Of a stretch of DNA of 64,000 nt, positions 8,124 to 17,322 are shown one piece after another. The stretch's first letter is position 1; each line of letters starts with the position of its first letter. A model generated the notes under the pieces. It was not told the origin of the DNA. It saw only the letters and a list, made by a program, of their open reading frames with translations, and did not search any database. This DNA comes from Bryobacteraceae bacterium (GTDB lineage: Bacteria; Acidobacteriota; Terriglobia; Bryobacterales; Bryobacteraceae). A program made the translations under genes and the position numbers. The DNA lies in the NCBI GenBank assembly GCA_030041495.1, contig JASHNT010000141.1, positions 186,001 to 250,000 on the forward strand, written 5' to 3'.

Positions 8124-8651
8124 GTGACGGGGAAGGCTCTCGCGATGGCGTTGCTTGCCGCTCTCGGCGCGTTCGCCCAGAGCGAGGAGCCGAAGATCGT
8201 GGTAAATCTTGACGGCTTCCGCTATCCGCCAATCGCCAAGCAGGCCCACATAGGGGGCGACGTTGTTTTGAGGCTGAGCGGGCTAGAGGTGGTCTCCGTA
8301 GGAGACCCGTTGTTAGCGCCAGCCGCCAGGGACAATGTGCGGACATGAACACTGCCTCCACTCCGGACAGGCCGCTACAAGGTTACTTATCATTTCGAGA
8401 TCCTCGACCCGCCAAGGCAACATTTGGTCCCGATTGGAAACGGATTTGGACGCTTTTTCCGGCGTCTCGTGGGTGCCCCGACGAAGACAGTTGTCTTTTA
8501 TCGCTGCGAGGAAACTCCGACACCCCCAGACCCCGCACCCCGGTTCACAGTCTCGACGGGATCGGACGTCGCAATCGACGTTTTCGGGGATGGGTATTCC
8601 CCGTGCCGCATGACCCAGGTCTCCGAACTCGACCCCCACTCACACCTCTAA
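8124..8651 (+). pseudogene. TonB C-terminal-like secreted protein interrupted by in-frame TGA
   Basis: The GTG at 8124 opens a frame with a signal peptide (ALAMALLAALGAFAQ) and a TonB-like block: YPPIAKQAHIGGDVVLRLS, then GDPLLAPAARDNVRT. TGA follows at 8346-8348. The same frame then continues without a break for 100 codons: TLPPLRTGRYKVTYHFEI and onward to a TAA at 8649-8651. TonB-family domains normally have Trp after '-NVRT', so TGG to TGA is the simplest explanation. The segment between VVLRLS and GDPLL is also shorter than usual. Its end overlaps the rnj gene on the other strand by 12 bases. Readthrough cannot be excluded. Confidence 0.75.
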
Positions 8652-10310
8652 AATCACCGGCATAATCAGCGGCCGCCGGGAGGTCTGCTTGGTCAGGTAG
8701 CGCTTCAAATCGGCGCGGATTTTTTCCTGGATCACGCCCAGATCGCCGCGCTCCTCGCTGCTCGAGTTGTCCAGCGTCTTCATCACAACCTGGCGCGCAT
8801 TTTGCAGCACCTCGGAGCTATCCTCCATCGACATGAAGCCGCGGCTGACGATCTCGGGCAGCCCCTCGCAACGGCCGGTCTGCTTGTCGATGGCGATGAT
8901 CGGCAGCACGAAGCCGTCTTCAGCCAGGTGACGGCGGTCGCGGATGACCAGATCCTCCACCACTTCATCCAGAGTGCCGGAATCGATGCAGACGCGGCCC
9001 ACCGGCACCGCAGCTCCCTTATGCGCGCCGTCGCCGCCGATCTCCAGCGTCTCGCCGGACTCGAGCAAAAACGTCTCCTTCAATCCCAGATGGTTCAGGT
9101 GCTGCGCAAGCTGTGCGTGCCTGGCCATCTGCCGGTATTCGCCGTGCACCGGCACGAAATATTTCGGCCGGACCAGGTTCAACACCAGCCGCAGCTCCTC
9201 CGCGCTGCCGTGGCCGGAGACGTGAATCGGCGGATTCATGGTGCCGTAAATCACATCCGCGCCGCGGCGGGACATGTGGTTGATCATGCGGTAAATCGCC
9301 TTTTCGTTGCCGGGGATGATGCGCGCGCTCAGCGCTACTACGTCGCCGGGCTCGACTGACAGATGCTTGTGGTTGTCGACGGCCACGCGTGAAAGGGCAG
9401 ACATCGGCTCGCCCTGCGTGCCCGACACCACCGCCACCATCTTGCTGGGCGCGACCTGCATGGCGTCCTGCGGACGCAGCAAGACTCCATTGGGGATGGT
9501 CAGCAGACCCAGGTCGTGAGCGATCTCGGTGGTATTCAGCATGCTACGGCCGAAAAAGCCGACCTTGCGGCCGTATTCGGAAGCCAGGTCCAGAATCTGC
9601 TGCAAACGATGGATGGAGCTACTGAAACAGGAAATCACCAGGCGGCGCGGGGAGCGCGCAAATAAATCCTCCAGGCGCGGCCCCACGGCGCGCTCGCTTT
9701 CGGTGTAGCCGGGACGGTCGACGTTGGTGGAATCGGAGAGCAGCAGCAGTACGCCGCGCTTGCCGTACTCGGCCAGGGTGTGCAGGTCGAAGAGGTTGTT
9801 GTCGGTGGGCGTGGGGTCGACCTTGAAATCGCCGGTATGAATAATGACGCCCAGCGGAGTGGTGATGGCCAGCGCGACGCAACTAACAATGGAATGCGTG
9901 ACGTGGATAAACTCGATCGAGAACGGACCCAGCTCCAGCCGGTCGCCCGGCTTGATCGTGTTCAGGTCGGCTTCGTCCAGCAGTTCATGCTCTTCCAGGC
10001 GCCGCTCCACCAAGGCGAGGGTGAACGCGGTGCCGTACACCGGCACGGTGATTTGATTCAGCAGGAACGGCACGCCGCCGATGTGGTCTTCGTGGCCGTG
10101 GGTCAGGATCAGGCCGCGCACGCGCTCGGCATTCTGTTCCAGGTAGGAGAAGTCAGGGGTGACGATGTCCACTCCCATCAGTTCGGTGTCCGGGAACATC
10201 ATCCCGGCATCGATGACGATAATGTCATCGCCGTAGCGGAGGGCCATGGAGTTCATGCCGAACTCGCCCAGCCCTCCCAAAGGGATGACTTGCAGCTTCT
10301 GGTCTGACAT
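8640..10310 (-). CDS. rnj: Ribonuclease J
   Basis: A 556-residue metallo-beta-lactamase/beta-CASP nuclease. The Zn motif THGHEDHIGG is at residues 70-79, followed by HSIVSC, HTGDFKVDPTPTDN, DSTNVDRPGYTESE, and the beta-CASP HVSGHGSAEELR plus PVHGEYRQMARHA. RNase J degrades and matures RNA with 5' exonuclease and endonuclease activity. The start at 10310 (MSDQKLQVIPLGGLGEFG) matches the family. The frame is open further upstream but without similarity. The gene diverges from the large VWA gene. Confidence 0.95.
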   Translation of the reverse strand: MSDQKLQVIPLGGLGEFGMNSMALRYGDDIIVIDAGMMFPDTELMGVDIVTPDFSYLEQNAERVRGLILTHGHEDHIGGVPFLLNQITVPVYGTAFTLALVERRLEEHELLDEADLNTIKPGDRLELGPFSIEFIHVTHSIVSCVALAITTPLGVIIHTGDFKVDPTPTDNNLFDLHTLAEYGKRGVLLLLSDSTNVDRPGYTESERAVGPRLEDLFARSPRRLVISCFSSSIHRLQQILDLASEYGRKVGFFGRSMLNTTEIAHDLGLLTIPNGVLLRPQDAMQVAPSKMVAVVSGTQGEPMSALSRVAVDNHKHLSVEPGDVVALSARIIPGNEKAIYRMINHMSRRGADVIYGTMNPPIHVSGHGSAEELRLVLNLVRPKYFVPVHGEYRQMARHAQLAQHLNHLGLKETFLLESGETLEIGGDGAHKGAAVPVGRVCIDSGTLDEVVEDLVIRDRRHLAEDGFVLPIIAIDKQTGRCEGLPEIVSRGFMSMEDSSEVLQNARQVVMKTLDNSSSEERGDLGVIQEKIRADLKRYLTKQTSRRPLIMPVILEV

Positions 10311-10367
10311 TAGGTTGAAACTCAAGCGTAGCAGGCTGGAGCGGCGGAGGCATTCGCGCAATCCAAC

Positions 10368-10422
10368 ACCCGGCCGGGTTTGTACCCCCTGCAAAACCTG
10401 GGGCACACGGCCGATGTATACT
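10368..10422 (+). promoter_or_regulatory. Divergent rnj/VWA intergenic region with palindrome and -10 box
   Basis: A perfect 12-base palindrome, ACCCGGCCGGGT, lies at 10368-10379. A -10-like TATACT lies at 10417-10422, about 40 bases before the VWA-gene ATG. No convincing -35 is visible. The same TATACT/TATATT box recurs upstream of other genes here (14320, 18175, 19409), so it is probably the housekeeping -10. The palindrome could be a regulator site for either divergent gene. Confidence 0.45.
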
Positions 10423-10461
10423 GCCTAGAAGCTTTTGTGAGGGTTTCGACTGCGAGGGACC

Positions 10462-13400
10462 ATGAACTCTACCAACCGCCTGTTCGTCTCCGCGGCCGTT
10501 ATGGCTGGCATAGGGTTTGCTCAGATCGCGGTGGCACCGATCGCCGGCTGGAGCACTGTCATCGTCTATGGGAAAGTGACCCTGGAAGACGGCTCTGCGC
10601 CCCCCAAGACCGTCGTAATCCAGCGGACCTGCTCGGATGGAACCGACCCGGATAACGTCGCCAATACGGACAAGCTAGGCCGCTTCACCTGGAAGATGGA
10701 TGTCGACTTCAGCCAGGAACGAAAATGCAACATCGAAGGCATTTTGAAGGGCTACGTATCGACCAGAATTGAGGTTCCATTTCTCACCACCTTCAGCGAC
10801 CCCCATCTTTCCCCCTTGGTGCTGAAGACAAAAGGCGAGAATGCCGACGTGGAGATCCTGGATGATGCCCGCGTTCCCGACCTCGTCCATGACTTGTGGA
10901 TGCAGGCCCAGAAGTCTATCGCTCACAATCAGCTTGCGGAGGCCGATCTGCGGCTGAAGCAGGTGGTCAAGCGTGCTCCGAAGTTCGCGCGCGGATGGGA
11001 CGCGCTGGGCATGGTTGAGGAGCATGAAAGCAAAACCGCCGATGCTGCCGGCAGCTACCACAAGTCAGTCGAAGCCGATCCCAAGTTTCTGGAGGCCTAC
11101 GTTGCTCTAGGCCGCCTCGATCTTGAATTGAAGAATTGGGAAGATGCCGACCGGGTCATGAGCGAATTGGTCGCCCGGGACATGCCGGCGCGCTATCCGG
11201 AAGCGCGCCTGATTCAGGCGATCGCGCGCATCCAACTCAAGAACGTGGATGGCGCAATGGCCAGCGCGTCTGACACCATCCGGCTGGACGCCAAGCTGCA
11301 CAAGTTTCCCTCCGCCGAATACGTTCTCGCACTGGGCCTCATCGCCAAAAAGGACTATTCCGGCGCCAACGACCATGTCAAGCGATACCTGGCGATGCTG
11401 CCGGCACGTTCTCCCGATCTGGAAACAGTCCGGGAGGTATCCGCGAAACTGGATCAAGCGATCGCGTCAGGGACTCAGACGACCGTGGTGGTGCCCGAAG
11501 CTCCGGATGCCGGCTTGGGGCTCGCCGAGTTACCCGGCGCGGGCGTTCCAGGTGAGGCATGGGTTCCGGGCGGGCGTAAGGCTCTGGCCGAGGTGGTCGG
11601 TCTCAAAGACGCGTCCAATTACCAGGATTTTTTCACCGAATATTGCCGTGCCCTGGCCCGTGAAATGACCGTCGGTACCTCGCGAGGCATTCCCGACTAC
11701 CTGGCTACCGTGCGCACCTACATGGCCACAGTCACGGACTTGCTGCCGCTGGGCTCGCGTGAAGGAGATATCACCCGGTTTCATCTCTCGCTGTCCAACG
11801 AGCCCCAGCGCAAGATGGCTGAGCAGATACTCGCGCTGCTGGGTTGGAAGATCGTTTCCAAGGACGGCAAATTCTCGGTGGAGCCCGGCGATCAGCCGGC
11901 CGACGGCCCGCGCCAGCACATCCCCAAGCTCTTCGGCATCGATGAGATCGCCATGCAGGAGGCGCTCGAATCCGGCAAGAGCTTTGATTTCGAGATCCCC
12001 ACGGAAAACGCCCGGCTGGTGGGCGGCAATAGCTGGGCCCCGATCATCAAACAACTTCCCGAGATTCCCGGCGGCATCGCGGCCGCCTTCACGCAGGACG
12101 TCCGCCTTGCCCGCGCCTATGCCGGCTTGGGCGCAATGGGGCAAGATGCGGCGGCGGACGTGCTGGGAAGCGTCGGCGTTTCCGACGTGGTGCTGCAGTA
12201 CGCGGACATCCTGGCCCGCTACGGCGAAGCTCTGTCCGTAGTTCCGGACGGGGCCAAGGAAATGGTCTCCCTCCCCGGTGGAACGGCCGCGGAATCCGCG
12301 TGGCGAAAAGTGGTCGGCGCCAATCCTCACGATCCGCCTGCTTTCTTCCGCGCCCTGATCGGAAAGGGTGACGGCCGCTTGCTGGCCTTCTACCACACCG
12401 TGTGGAGCGCGGATCAAGCGCATCAGAAGTATCTCACCGCCAGCGAAGCGCGCGTCGAAAAATTCTACGCCTTCTATCGCGATTCTCCGGAGTTCAAGTT
12501 CGGCATGACCCGCCACATCGACGGCTGGGCCACGGACCTGCTGTTGAAGCTGCCGCTGGAAGCGGGCAAAGCCCGGCTGCCGGGCGGCCGCGCCGCCTGG
12601 ACGCAATCCACCGCTCCGGACGAAGATGCGCTGCTGAATCTCAAAACGCTGGAAGCGCTGGTACCGGTTGCGCAGCTCGAGGAGCGGCGCAAAACTCCGC
12701 TGGATCAGGCTTCCGTGGCTTTGCTCGCGGCCCATTACGCCGAATGGAAGAGCCTGCTCCCGTACTTCCAAAAACTTCCCGCGCTGGGCCACGATGAGTT
12801 CGCGTCCCTGCAGGCGTTTGCCTCCGCCATCGCCAAGCAGCCGCAGCCGCGCCAGAACCAGGTGATGGGCGAATGGTATTCGCTGGTGGAGCTGGAGGCG
12901 CGCGGCGTCGAGGCCGGTTCGCTCGACGGCCCCAAGAGCGCTCTAGCCTTCCGCAATACTTGCCAGGGACTCTCCGGCGACGATCACGTCTCCAAGGCTC
13001 TCGGGATTCTGCGCGATATCGCACCGGGACCGAACCTGACCCAGGCCGTGGCGGATTTGCTGCGCCTGAGCCCGGATCGCCGCGCCGCCTTCCAAAAGGT
13101 TCTGGAGCTGCAAAACGTTCCGCGCGTCGATTTGAACGCTCCCTCACCCGATCCGGCCAAAGTGGTGGCGGCGTTGAGCGGATACGTCTACGCTGCGTCG
13201 GTCGATCCGGACGCGTTGCTGATCAGCGAGGATCAGCGTCTGCTCAGCCGGCATCAATTCGTCGCCGCGGATTCGGCGAGCAAACTTCCGTTCGTCTTCG
13301 CTCCGGCTGCGCTGGTGGAATCGAATACGCCTCCCGGCTCCTTTCTCAAAGGCGGCTTCGGAAACTTCGATGAAATAGCGCGCTCGCTCGCCAACGGCGG

Positions 13401-14313
13401 CCGCAGCGTTCCGCCGATCAGCATCAAAACCGATGCCAAACCGGAACCAGCCAAATCGCCTGACGACCCTTCGCTCCCGCTCCTGGCGAGTACGGAAATC
13501 GCCGGCGGAGACCTCGTGTTCCGGACCAGCAGCCGCCTGGTGGAAGCCTACGCCACGGTTACCGATTCGCGTGGGCGTTACGTCGACGATCTGACCGCGG
13601 ATCAGTTTACTCTGCTCGACGGACAGCAGGCTCGGCCCTTGGCGGGCTTTGAATCGCACGCCCAGCCGGTTTCGGTTGCGCTGTTGCTGGACACCACCGG
13701 TAGCATGGCCCTGGCTCTGCCGGCGCTTAAGAACGCCGCGCTGAAATTGATCGGCGAGCTTCGCTCAGAAGATTCCGTGGCGGTGTACAGTTTCAACCGC
13801 TCCGTAACGGAGCTTCAGCCTTTCACCACCGATTTGGATTCGGCCAAGCGCGCTGTCCTGAGCACTCAGGCCCTGGGCGAAACCGCGCTGTATGACGCTC
13901 TGGCGCGGGTCGCGCGCGATCTCTCCGGCCGCGCCGGCAAGAAAGTCATCGTGGTGTTTACCGACGGCGACGACAACTCCAGCACGCTCACCACCGACAC
14001 CGCCATTCTCCGCGCCAAGGCCACCGGCGTGCCGCTGTTCACCATTGCCGAAGGCGACGCTTTGAGCAACCGCAATTACCTGGCGCAGCTCGAGGATCTT
14101 TCCAAGGCCACCGGCGGCGAAGCTTTCGCCATCAAGGATTCGAGCGAGATCGAAGCCGTGTTCGCGAAGGTTTCGGAGGATCTCGCTCACGGCTATCTGC
14201 TCGAATTCGAGCCGCCCTCGGGCGACGATCGCGCTTGGCATCCTATTTCCATTCAGGTCAAGGCCCGTGGCGACAAAGTGATTCGCGCGCGCGAAGGGTA
14301 TTATCCGCAGTAG
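10462..14313 (+). CDS. Large secreted TPR and VWFA-related protein (acidobacterial VWFA family)
   Basis: A 1283-residue exported protein. It has a signal peptide (residues 1-26), a carboxypeptidase-regulatory-like beta domain (about 30-120), TPR helices (about 140-300, e.g. WDALGMVEEHESKTADAAGS), a long helical middle without recognisable family, and a C-terminal VWA domain (about 1030-1270). The VWA part has RLVEAYATVTDSRGRYVDDL, a MIDAS DTTGSM near 1076, FTDGDDNS and the C-terminal REGYYPQ typical of TIGR03436. VWA domains bind protein partners through a metal, and this class is expanded in Acidobacteriota with unknown partners. The MIDAS reads DxTxS rather than DxSxS, a tolerated variant. 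Confidence 0.88.
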   Translation: MNSTNRLFVSAAVMAGIGFAQIAVAPIAGWSTVIVYGKVTLEDGSAPPKTVVIQRTCSDGTDPDNVANTDKLGRFTWKMDVDFSQERKCNIEGILKGYVSTRIEVPFLTTFSDPHLSPLVLKTKGENADVEILDDARVPDLVHDLWMQAQKSIAHNQLAEADLRLKQVVKRAPKFARGWDALGMVEEHESKTADAAGSYHKSVEADPKFLEAYVALGRLDLELKNWEDADRVMSELVARDMPARYPEARLIQAIARIQLKNVDGAMASASDTIRLDAKLHKFPSAEYVLALGLIAKKDYSGANDHVKRYLAMLPARSPDLETVREVSAKLDQAIASGTQTTVVVPEAPDAGLGLAELPGAGVPGEAWVPGGRKALAEVVGLKDASNYQDFFTEYCRALAREMTVGTSRGIPDYLATVRTYMATVTDLLPLGSREGDITRFHLSLSNEPQRKMAEQILALLGWKIVSKDGKFSVEPGDQPADGPRQHIPKLFGIDEIAMQEALESGKSFDFEIPTENARLVGGNSWAPIIKQLPEIPGGIAAAFTQDVRLARAYAGLGAMGQDAAADVLGSVGVSDVVLQYADILARYGEALSVVPDGAKEMVSLPGGTAAESAWRKVVGANPHDPPAFFRALIGKGDGRLLAFYHTVWSADQAHQKYLTASEARVEKFYAFYRDSPEFKFGMTRHIDGWATDLLLKLPLEAGKARLPGGRAAWTQSTAPDEDALLNLKTLEALVPVAQLEERRKTPLDQASVALLAAHYAEWKSLLPYFQKLPALGHDEFASLQAFASAIAKQPQPRQNQVMGEWYSLVELEARGVEAGSLDGPKSALAFRNTCQGLSGDDHVSKALGILRDIAPGPNLTQAVADLLRLSPDRRAAFQKVLELQNVPRVDLNAPSPDPAKVVAALSGYVYAASVDPDALLISEDQRLLSRHQFVAADSASKLPFVFAPAALVESNTPPGSFLKGGFGNFDEIARSLANGGRSVPPISIKTDAKPEPAKSPDDPSLPLLASTEIAGGDLVFRTSSRLVEAYATVTDSRGRYVDDLTADQFTLLDGQQARPLAGFESHAQPVSVALLLDTTGSMALALPALKNAALKLIGELRSEDSVAVYSFNRSVTELQPFTTDLDSAKRAVLSTQALGETALYDALARVARDLSGRAGKKVIVVFTDGDDNSSTLTTDTAILRAKATGVPLFTIAEGDALSNRNYLAQLEDLSKATGGEAFAIKDSSEIEAVFAKVSEDLAHGYLLEFEPPSGDDRAWHPISIQVKARGDKVIRAREGYYPQ

Positions 14314-14351
14314 TAGTGATATACTGCCTTGGTTAGTTGCGGGAGGCGAAC

Positions 14352-15065
14352 ATGCGCAAATACAGCTTGAGATTCTTAGCTGTCCTGGTAGTGGTGACGA
14401 GCGCGGCGGTTTTCAGCTCGCTGGCCCAAGAACCAGCCCCCGGCCGCGGCGGCGGAAAAGGCAAGGGCGAGTTCAAGGGCAAGGGCGCAGCCCGGCCTGT
14501 GCTGGTCTTTAAAGAAGAATGGAAGAACTCGGCCGGGAAAGAGCACCCTTACGCTCCCGAAGACGTATCGAATTCTGATCTTGAAATGAAGGTTTACGGG
14601 GTCAAACCGACCGATGTTTTGGTTACCGGAAGCGGCCGCGATGGCGACCCAATCCATCTCTGGACCGGCCTCACTCCCGCCCCCTGCGCCGTCACTCTGA
14701 AAGACAAGAACAGTTACGTGGATCTGACTGGCCTCGCGCGCATCCGCTGGGTCAGCAAGGTTTCCGGCTTCCACGAAGTCCGTCCGGTGATCAAGCTGGC
14801 GGACGGCACGATGTTGGTGGGGGACCACACGGATGAGGCTCGCGCCGACTATCGCGTCAGCGAGTTCAACATCTCCGAAACGCGCTGGATCCGCCTGGAT
14901 CCGGAAAAAGTCCAGACCAAGGGCGACTTCGTCGCCAATCCCGACCTGAGCAAAGTGGATGAAGTCGGCTTCGCCGACCTCACTGCGGGCAGCGGCCACG
15001 GCCCCGGCGGCTGGATCGACGTCGGTGAAATCGAAGTCTACGGCAAGGCCGTTCCGCGCACCTAA
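14352..15065 (+). CDS. Hypothetical secreted beta-sandwich protein
   Basis: A 237-residue protein with a signal peptide (MRKYSLRFLAVLVVVTSAAV) and then a Gly/Lys-rich linker (GRGGGKGKGEFKGKGAA). The body is beta-rich with WTGLTPAPCAVTL, YVDLTGLARIRWVSK and GWIDVGEIEVYGK, reminiscent of carbohydrate-binding or discoidin-like folds. That is a fold impression only. The start is set by a strong Shine-Dalgarno (GGGAGG) nine bases before ATG 14352. A TATACT box lies at 14320-14325. I do not recognise the family. Confidence 0.72.
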   Translation: MRKYSLRFLAVLVVVTSAAVFSSLAQEPAPGRGGGKGKGEFKGKGAARPVLVFKEEWKNSAGKEHPYAPEDVSNSDLEMKVYGVKPTDVLVTGSGRDGDPIHLWTGLTPAPCAVTLKDKNSYVDLTGLARIRWVSKVSGFHEVRPVIKLADGTMLVGDHTDEARADYRVSEFNISETRWIRLDPEKVQTKGDFVANPDLSKVDEVGFADLTAGSGHGPGGWIDVGEIEVYGKAVPRT

Positions 15066-15189
15066 CAGGAACACCAGCTTGCGGCCGCAAAGGGCCGGCC
15101 GCCGCGGTGCGAACCTTCGGAAGGGGTCGAGACCTCGGGCCGCGCCCCGGGCTCCGTTTTGCGGCCGTATTGATATAGTGAAGGCGGCT

Positions 15190-16458
15190 ATGGCCGCCAT
15201 CGGTGTCCCTCCGCTAACCGTCTCCGGCTTCGGCCTCGAACAAGGCTGCCTCTCAGAGAAACAACTTCTTGAAGTCGCGCAAGGTGGCCTGGAGCGGCTC
15301 CCCGTCGATGACGCGCGCGTGCTCGTGCTGATCCCCGACTGCACCCGCAGCATGCCGATGCCGCAGCTCTTCGATATTCTCGAAGGTGAGCTGAATCATC
15401 GCGTCCGCGCGCTCGATTTTCTGGTCGCCCTCGGCACGCATTCGCTGATGAGCGATGAACATCTTTCGCAATTGGTCGGGCGCCGCGTGGAGCACGAACG
15501 CTCCGGCAACCACCGCGTGCTCAATCACCATTGGGAAAGCGCGGAAGCCTTCGCGCATTTGGGCGATATCCCGGCTGAAGAGATCGCTGAGCTGACGGGC
15601 GGTCTGCTGCACGAATCCGTTCCGGTCAAGCTGAATCGCTTGATCCTGGATTACGATCACATCCTGATCTGCGGACCCGTGTTCCCTCACGAAGTTGCCG
15701 GCTTTTCCGGCGGAGCCAAATATTTCTTCCCCGGCATCGGCGGCTGGGAGCTGATCAATCTCACGCACTGGCTGGGCGCGCTTCTCACCAGCTATGACAT
15801 CATCGGCACACGCGAGACCTTGGTGCGCACGCTGATCCACCGCGCTACCGAGATGATTCCGACGCCGCATTCGCTCCTGGCTCCAGTGGTGATGAGCGAC
15901 GGCCTGGCCGGCCTATTCTGCGGCCCGACTATCGAAACCTGGGCCGAAGCCGCCGCGCTTTCTTCCCGCCGCCACATCTTTTGGCTGGACCGTCCGGTGG
16001 AACGCGTACTCTCGCTGATCCCGCACATGTATGACGATCTGTGGACCGGCGCGAAAGGCATGTACAAGACCGAGCCGATTATCGCCGACGGCGGCGAGGT
16101 GGTGCTGTATGCCCCTCACATTCGCGAAGTCAGTAAGGTGCACGGGCGCTTGATTCGCGAGATCGGATACCATTGCCGGGACTACTTCGCTAAACAATGG
16201 GAGCAGTTTCGCCACTACCCCGGCGGCATCCTCGCGCACTCGACGCATTTGAAAGGCAAGGGGAGCTACGATGCGGTGAACGGAATCGAGTCTCCCCGGA
16301 TACGCGTCACGCTCGCCACCGGCATCCCCGAAGACGTCTGCCGCGCGATCAATCTCGGTTATCGCGATCCCGCCACAATCGATCCGGACGCCTGCGCTCG
16401 CCAGGGGTGGTTCGTGGTGCCCCACGCAGGCGAGATGCTGTACCGGCTCAGAGTCTAG
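15190..16458 (+). CDS. LarA-like (DUF2088) nickel-pincer racemase-family protein
   Basis: A 422-residue protein of the lactate racemase LarA family. It has PDCTRS near residue 47 and ALGTHSLMSDEHL near 80. PHEVAGFSGGAKYFFPGIGG around residues 164-183 holds His and Lys at the positions that, in LarA, hold the nickel-pincer cofactor. Relatives racemise or epimerise lactate and other 2-hydroxy acids. The cofactor genes larB, larC and larE are not in the window. ATG 15190 has a short GAAGG five bases upstream, and a TATAGT box at 15174-15179 makes the leader very short. It ends exactly where the convergent TIGR03435 gene ends. Confidence 0.83.
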   Translation: MAAIGVPPLTVSGFGLEQGCLSEKQLLEVAQGGLERLPVDDARVLVLIPDCTRSMPMPQLFDILEGELNHRVRALDFLVALGTHSLMSDEHLSQLVGRRVEHERSGNHRVLNHHWESAEAFAHLGDIPAEEIAELTGGLLHESVPVKLNRLILDYDHILICGPVFPHEVAGFSGGAKYFFPGIGGWELINLTHWLGALLTSYDIIGTRETLVRTLIHRATEMIPTPHSLLAPVVMSDGLAGLFCGPTIETWAEAAALSSRRHIFWLDRPVERVLSLIPHMYDDLWTGAKGMYKTEPIIADGGEVVLYAPHIREVSKVHGRLIREIGYHCRDYFAKQWEQFRHYPGGILAHSTHLKGKGSYDAVNGIESPRIRVTLATGIPEDVCRAINLGYRDPATIDPDACARQGWFVVPHAGEMLYRLRV

Positions 16459-17322
16459 TCAATTATCAGTCGGTGTCTTCGAGATCTGATCCACCACGAT
16501 CATGTCAAGCGGCGCTTTGCGGGCGTCCATCTTAAGGCCCAGCTTCTCCAGGCCGCCGGTCAGCGAGGCGATGGAACCGTTATCCAGAAGCTGCAAGGCC
16601 TGCGGAGGCAGCACCACTCCGGAATTGACTGCGGCGCGAATGAGCATGGTCTGGTAGTCTTCCGGCGTCACTGGGAGATCGAAATCGTAAGTACCCTTCA
16701 GGCCCGTCTGATCCACTAGGGGACGGTCCACGTAGCGTTCCAGAACCCGGACCAGCATGTCCATGGTCACCTTGCGGATCTCGAATTTGTTGTTCGAGAA
16801 GGTGTAATAGGAGCCGCGCCCGAGGTCCACGGACACGCCCGCCTCGTTACCGGCCGCCGTGATGTTGGTCGCGGGGCGGGCTTCCACACCGGCGGCATCG
16901 GGAGCGGACTCGTGCAGGCTCAGCGGCGGCTTGCCGATAATCAGCGCATAGAGCGGCAGTTCCTTCGATGCGCGATGAAACTTGAGGTTAAACCGGTCGC
17001 TCAACAGGGCCGCCACCATGTCGGGAATCTGGTCCGAATTTGAGCCGGCGGGGAGCTTGGCGCTCAGATCGAACTTCTCCGAGGTGATCCAATCCGGCCC
17101 CTCCACCTGATACTGCCTCACGCGGTACGCCATGGCGATGTAATCCCGCATCGTCAGCGACGTGATGCGGACCTGTGCACCGTCCAGATGCAGGCCGACG
17201 GTTACGGCGTTCTGTCCGGAAGTGGCCGAGGGGCGCACGGAGGCGACCTCGAACTGCGGCGGGGAGGGGGTCTGGGCCAGAGCCAGCCCAGCGCCCAGGA
17301 CGGCGAGCAGAATCGGCTTCAT
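16459..17322 (-). CDS. TIGR03435 family soil-associated secreted protein
   Basis: A 287-residue protein starting at ATG 17322 with a signal peptide (MKPILLAVLGAGLALAQ). It has the family landmarks: PQFEVASVRPS after the signal, ITSLTMRDYIAMAYRVRQYQ, LPAGSNSDQIPDMVAALLSD, RFNLKFHRASKELPLYALII, and VDQTGLKGTYDFDL near the end. The family is hugely expanded in Solibacter-like Acidobacteriota. Its function is unknown. Export is clear and the mature part is probably extracytoplasmic. The frame extends upstream of 17322 but without similarity. Confidence 0.9.
   Translation of the reverse strand: MKPILLAVLGAGLALAQTPSPPQFEVASVRPSATSGQNAVTVGLHLDGAQVRITSLTMRDYIAMAYRVRQYQVEGPDWITSEKFDLSAKLPAGSNSDQIPDMVAALLSDRFNLKFHRASKELPLYALIIGKPPLSLHESAPDAAGVEARPATNITAAGNEAGVSVDLGRGSYYTFSNNKFEIRKVTMDMLVRVLERYVDRPLVDQTGLKGTYDFDLPVTPEDYQTMLIRAAVNSGVVLPPQALQLLDNGSIASLTGGLEKLGLKMDARKAPLDMIVVDQISKTPTDN

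Noticed and set aside
8346-8348. TGA as a selenocysteine codon
   Set aside because: The family has Trp there, not Cys, and I see no SECIS-like hairpin right after it.
11530-12792. A 420-codon minus-strand open frame
   Set aside because: Antisense to the well-supported VWA/TPR gene, with no start signal or recognisable domain.
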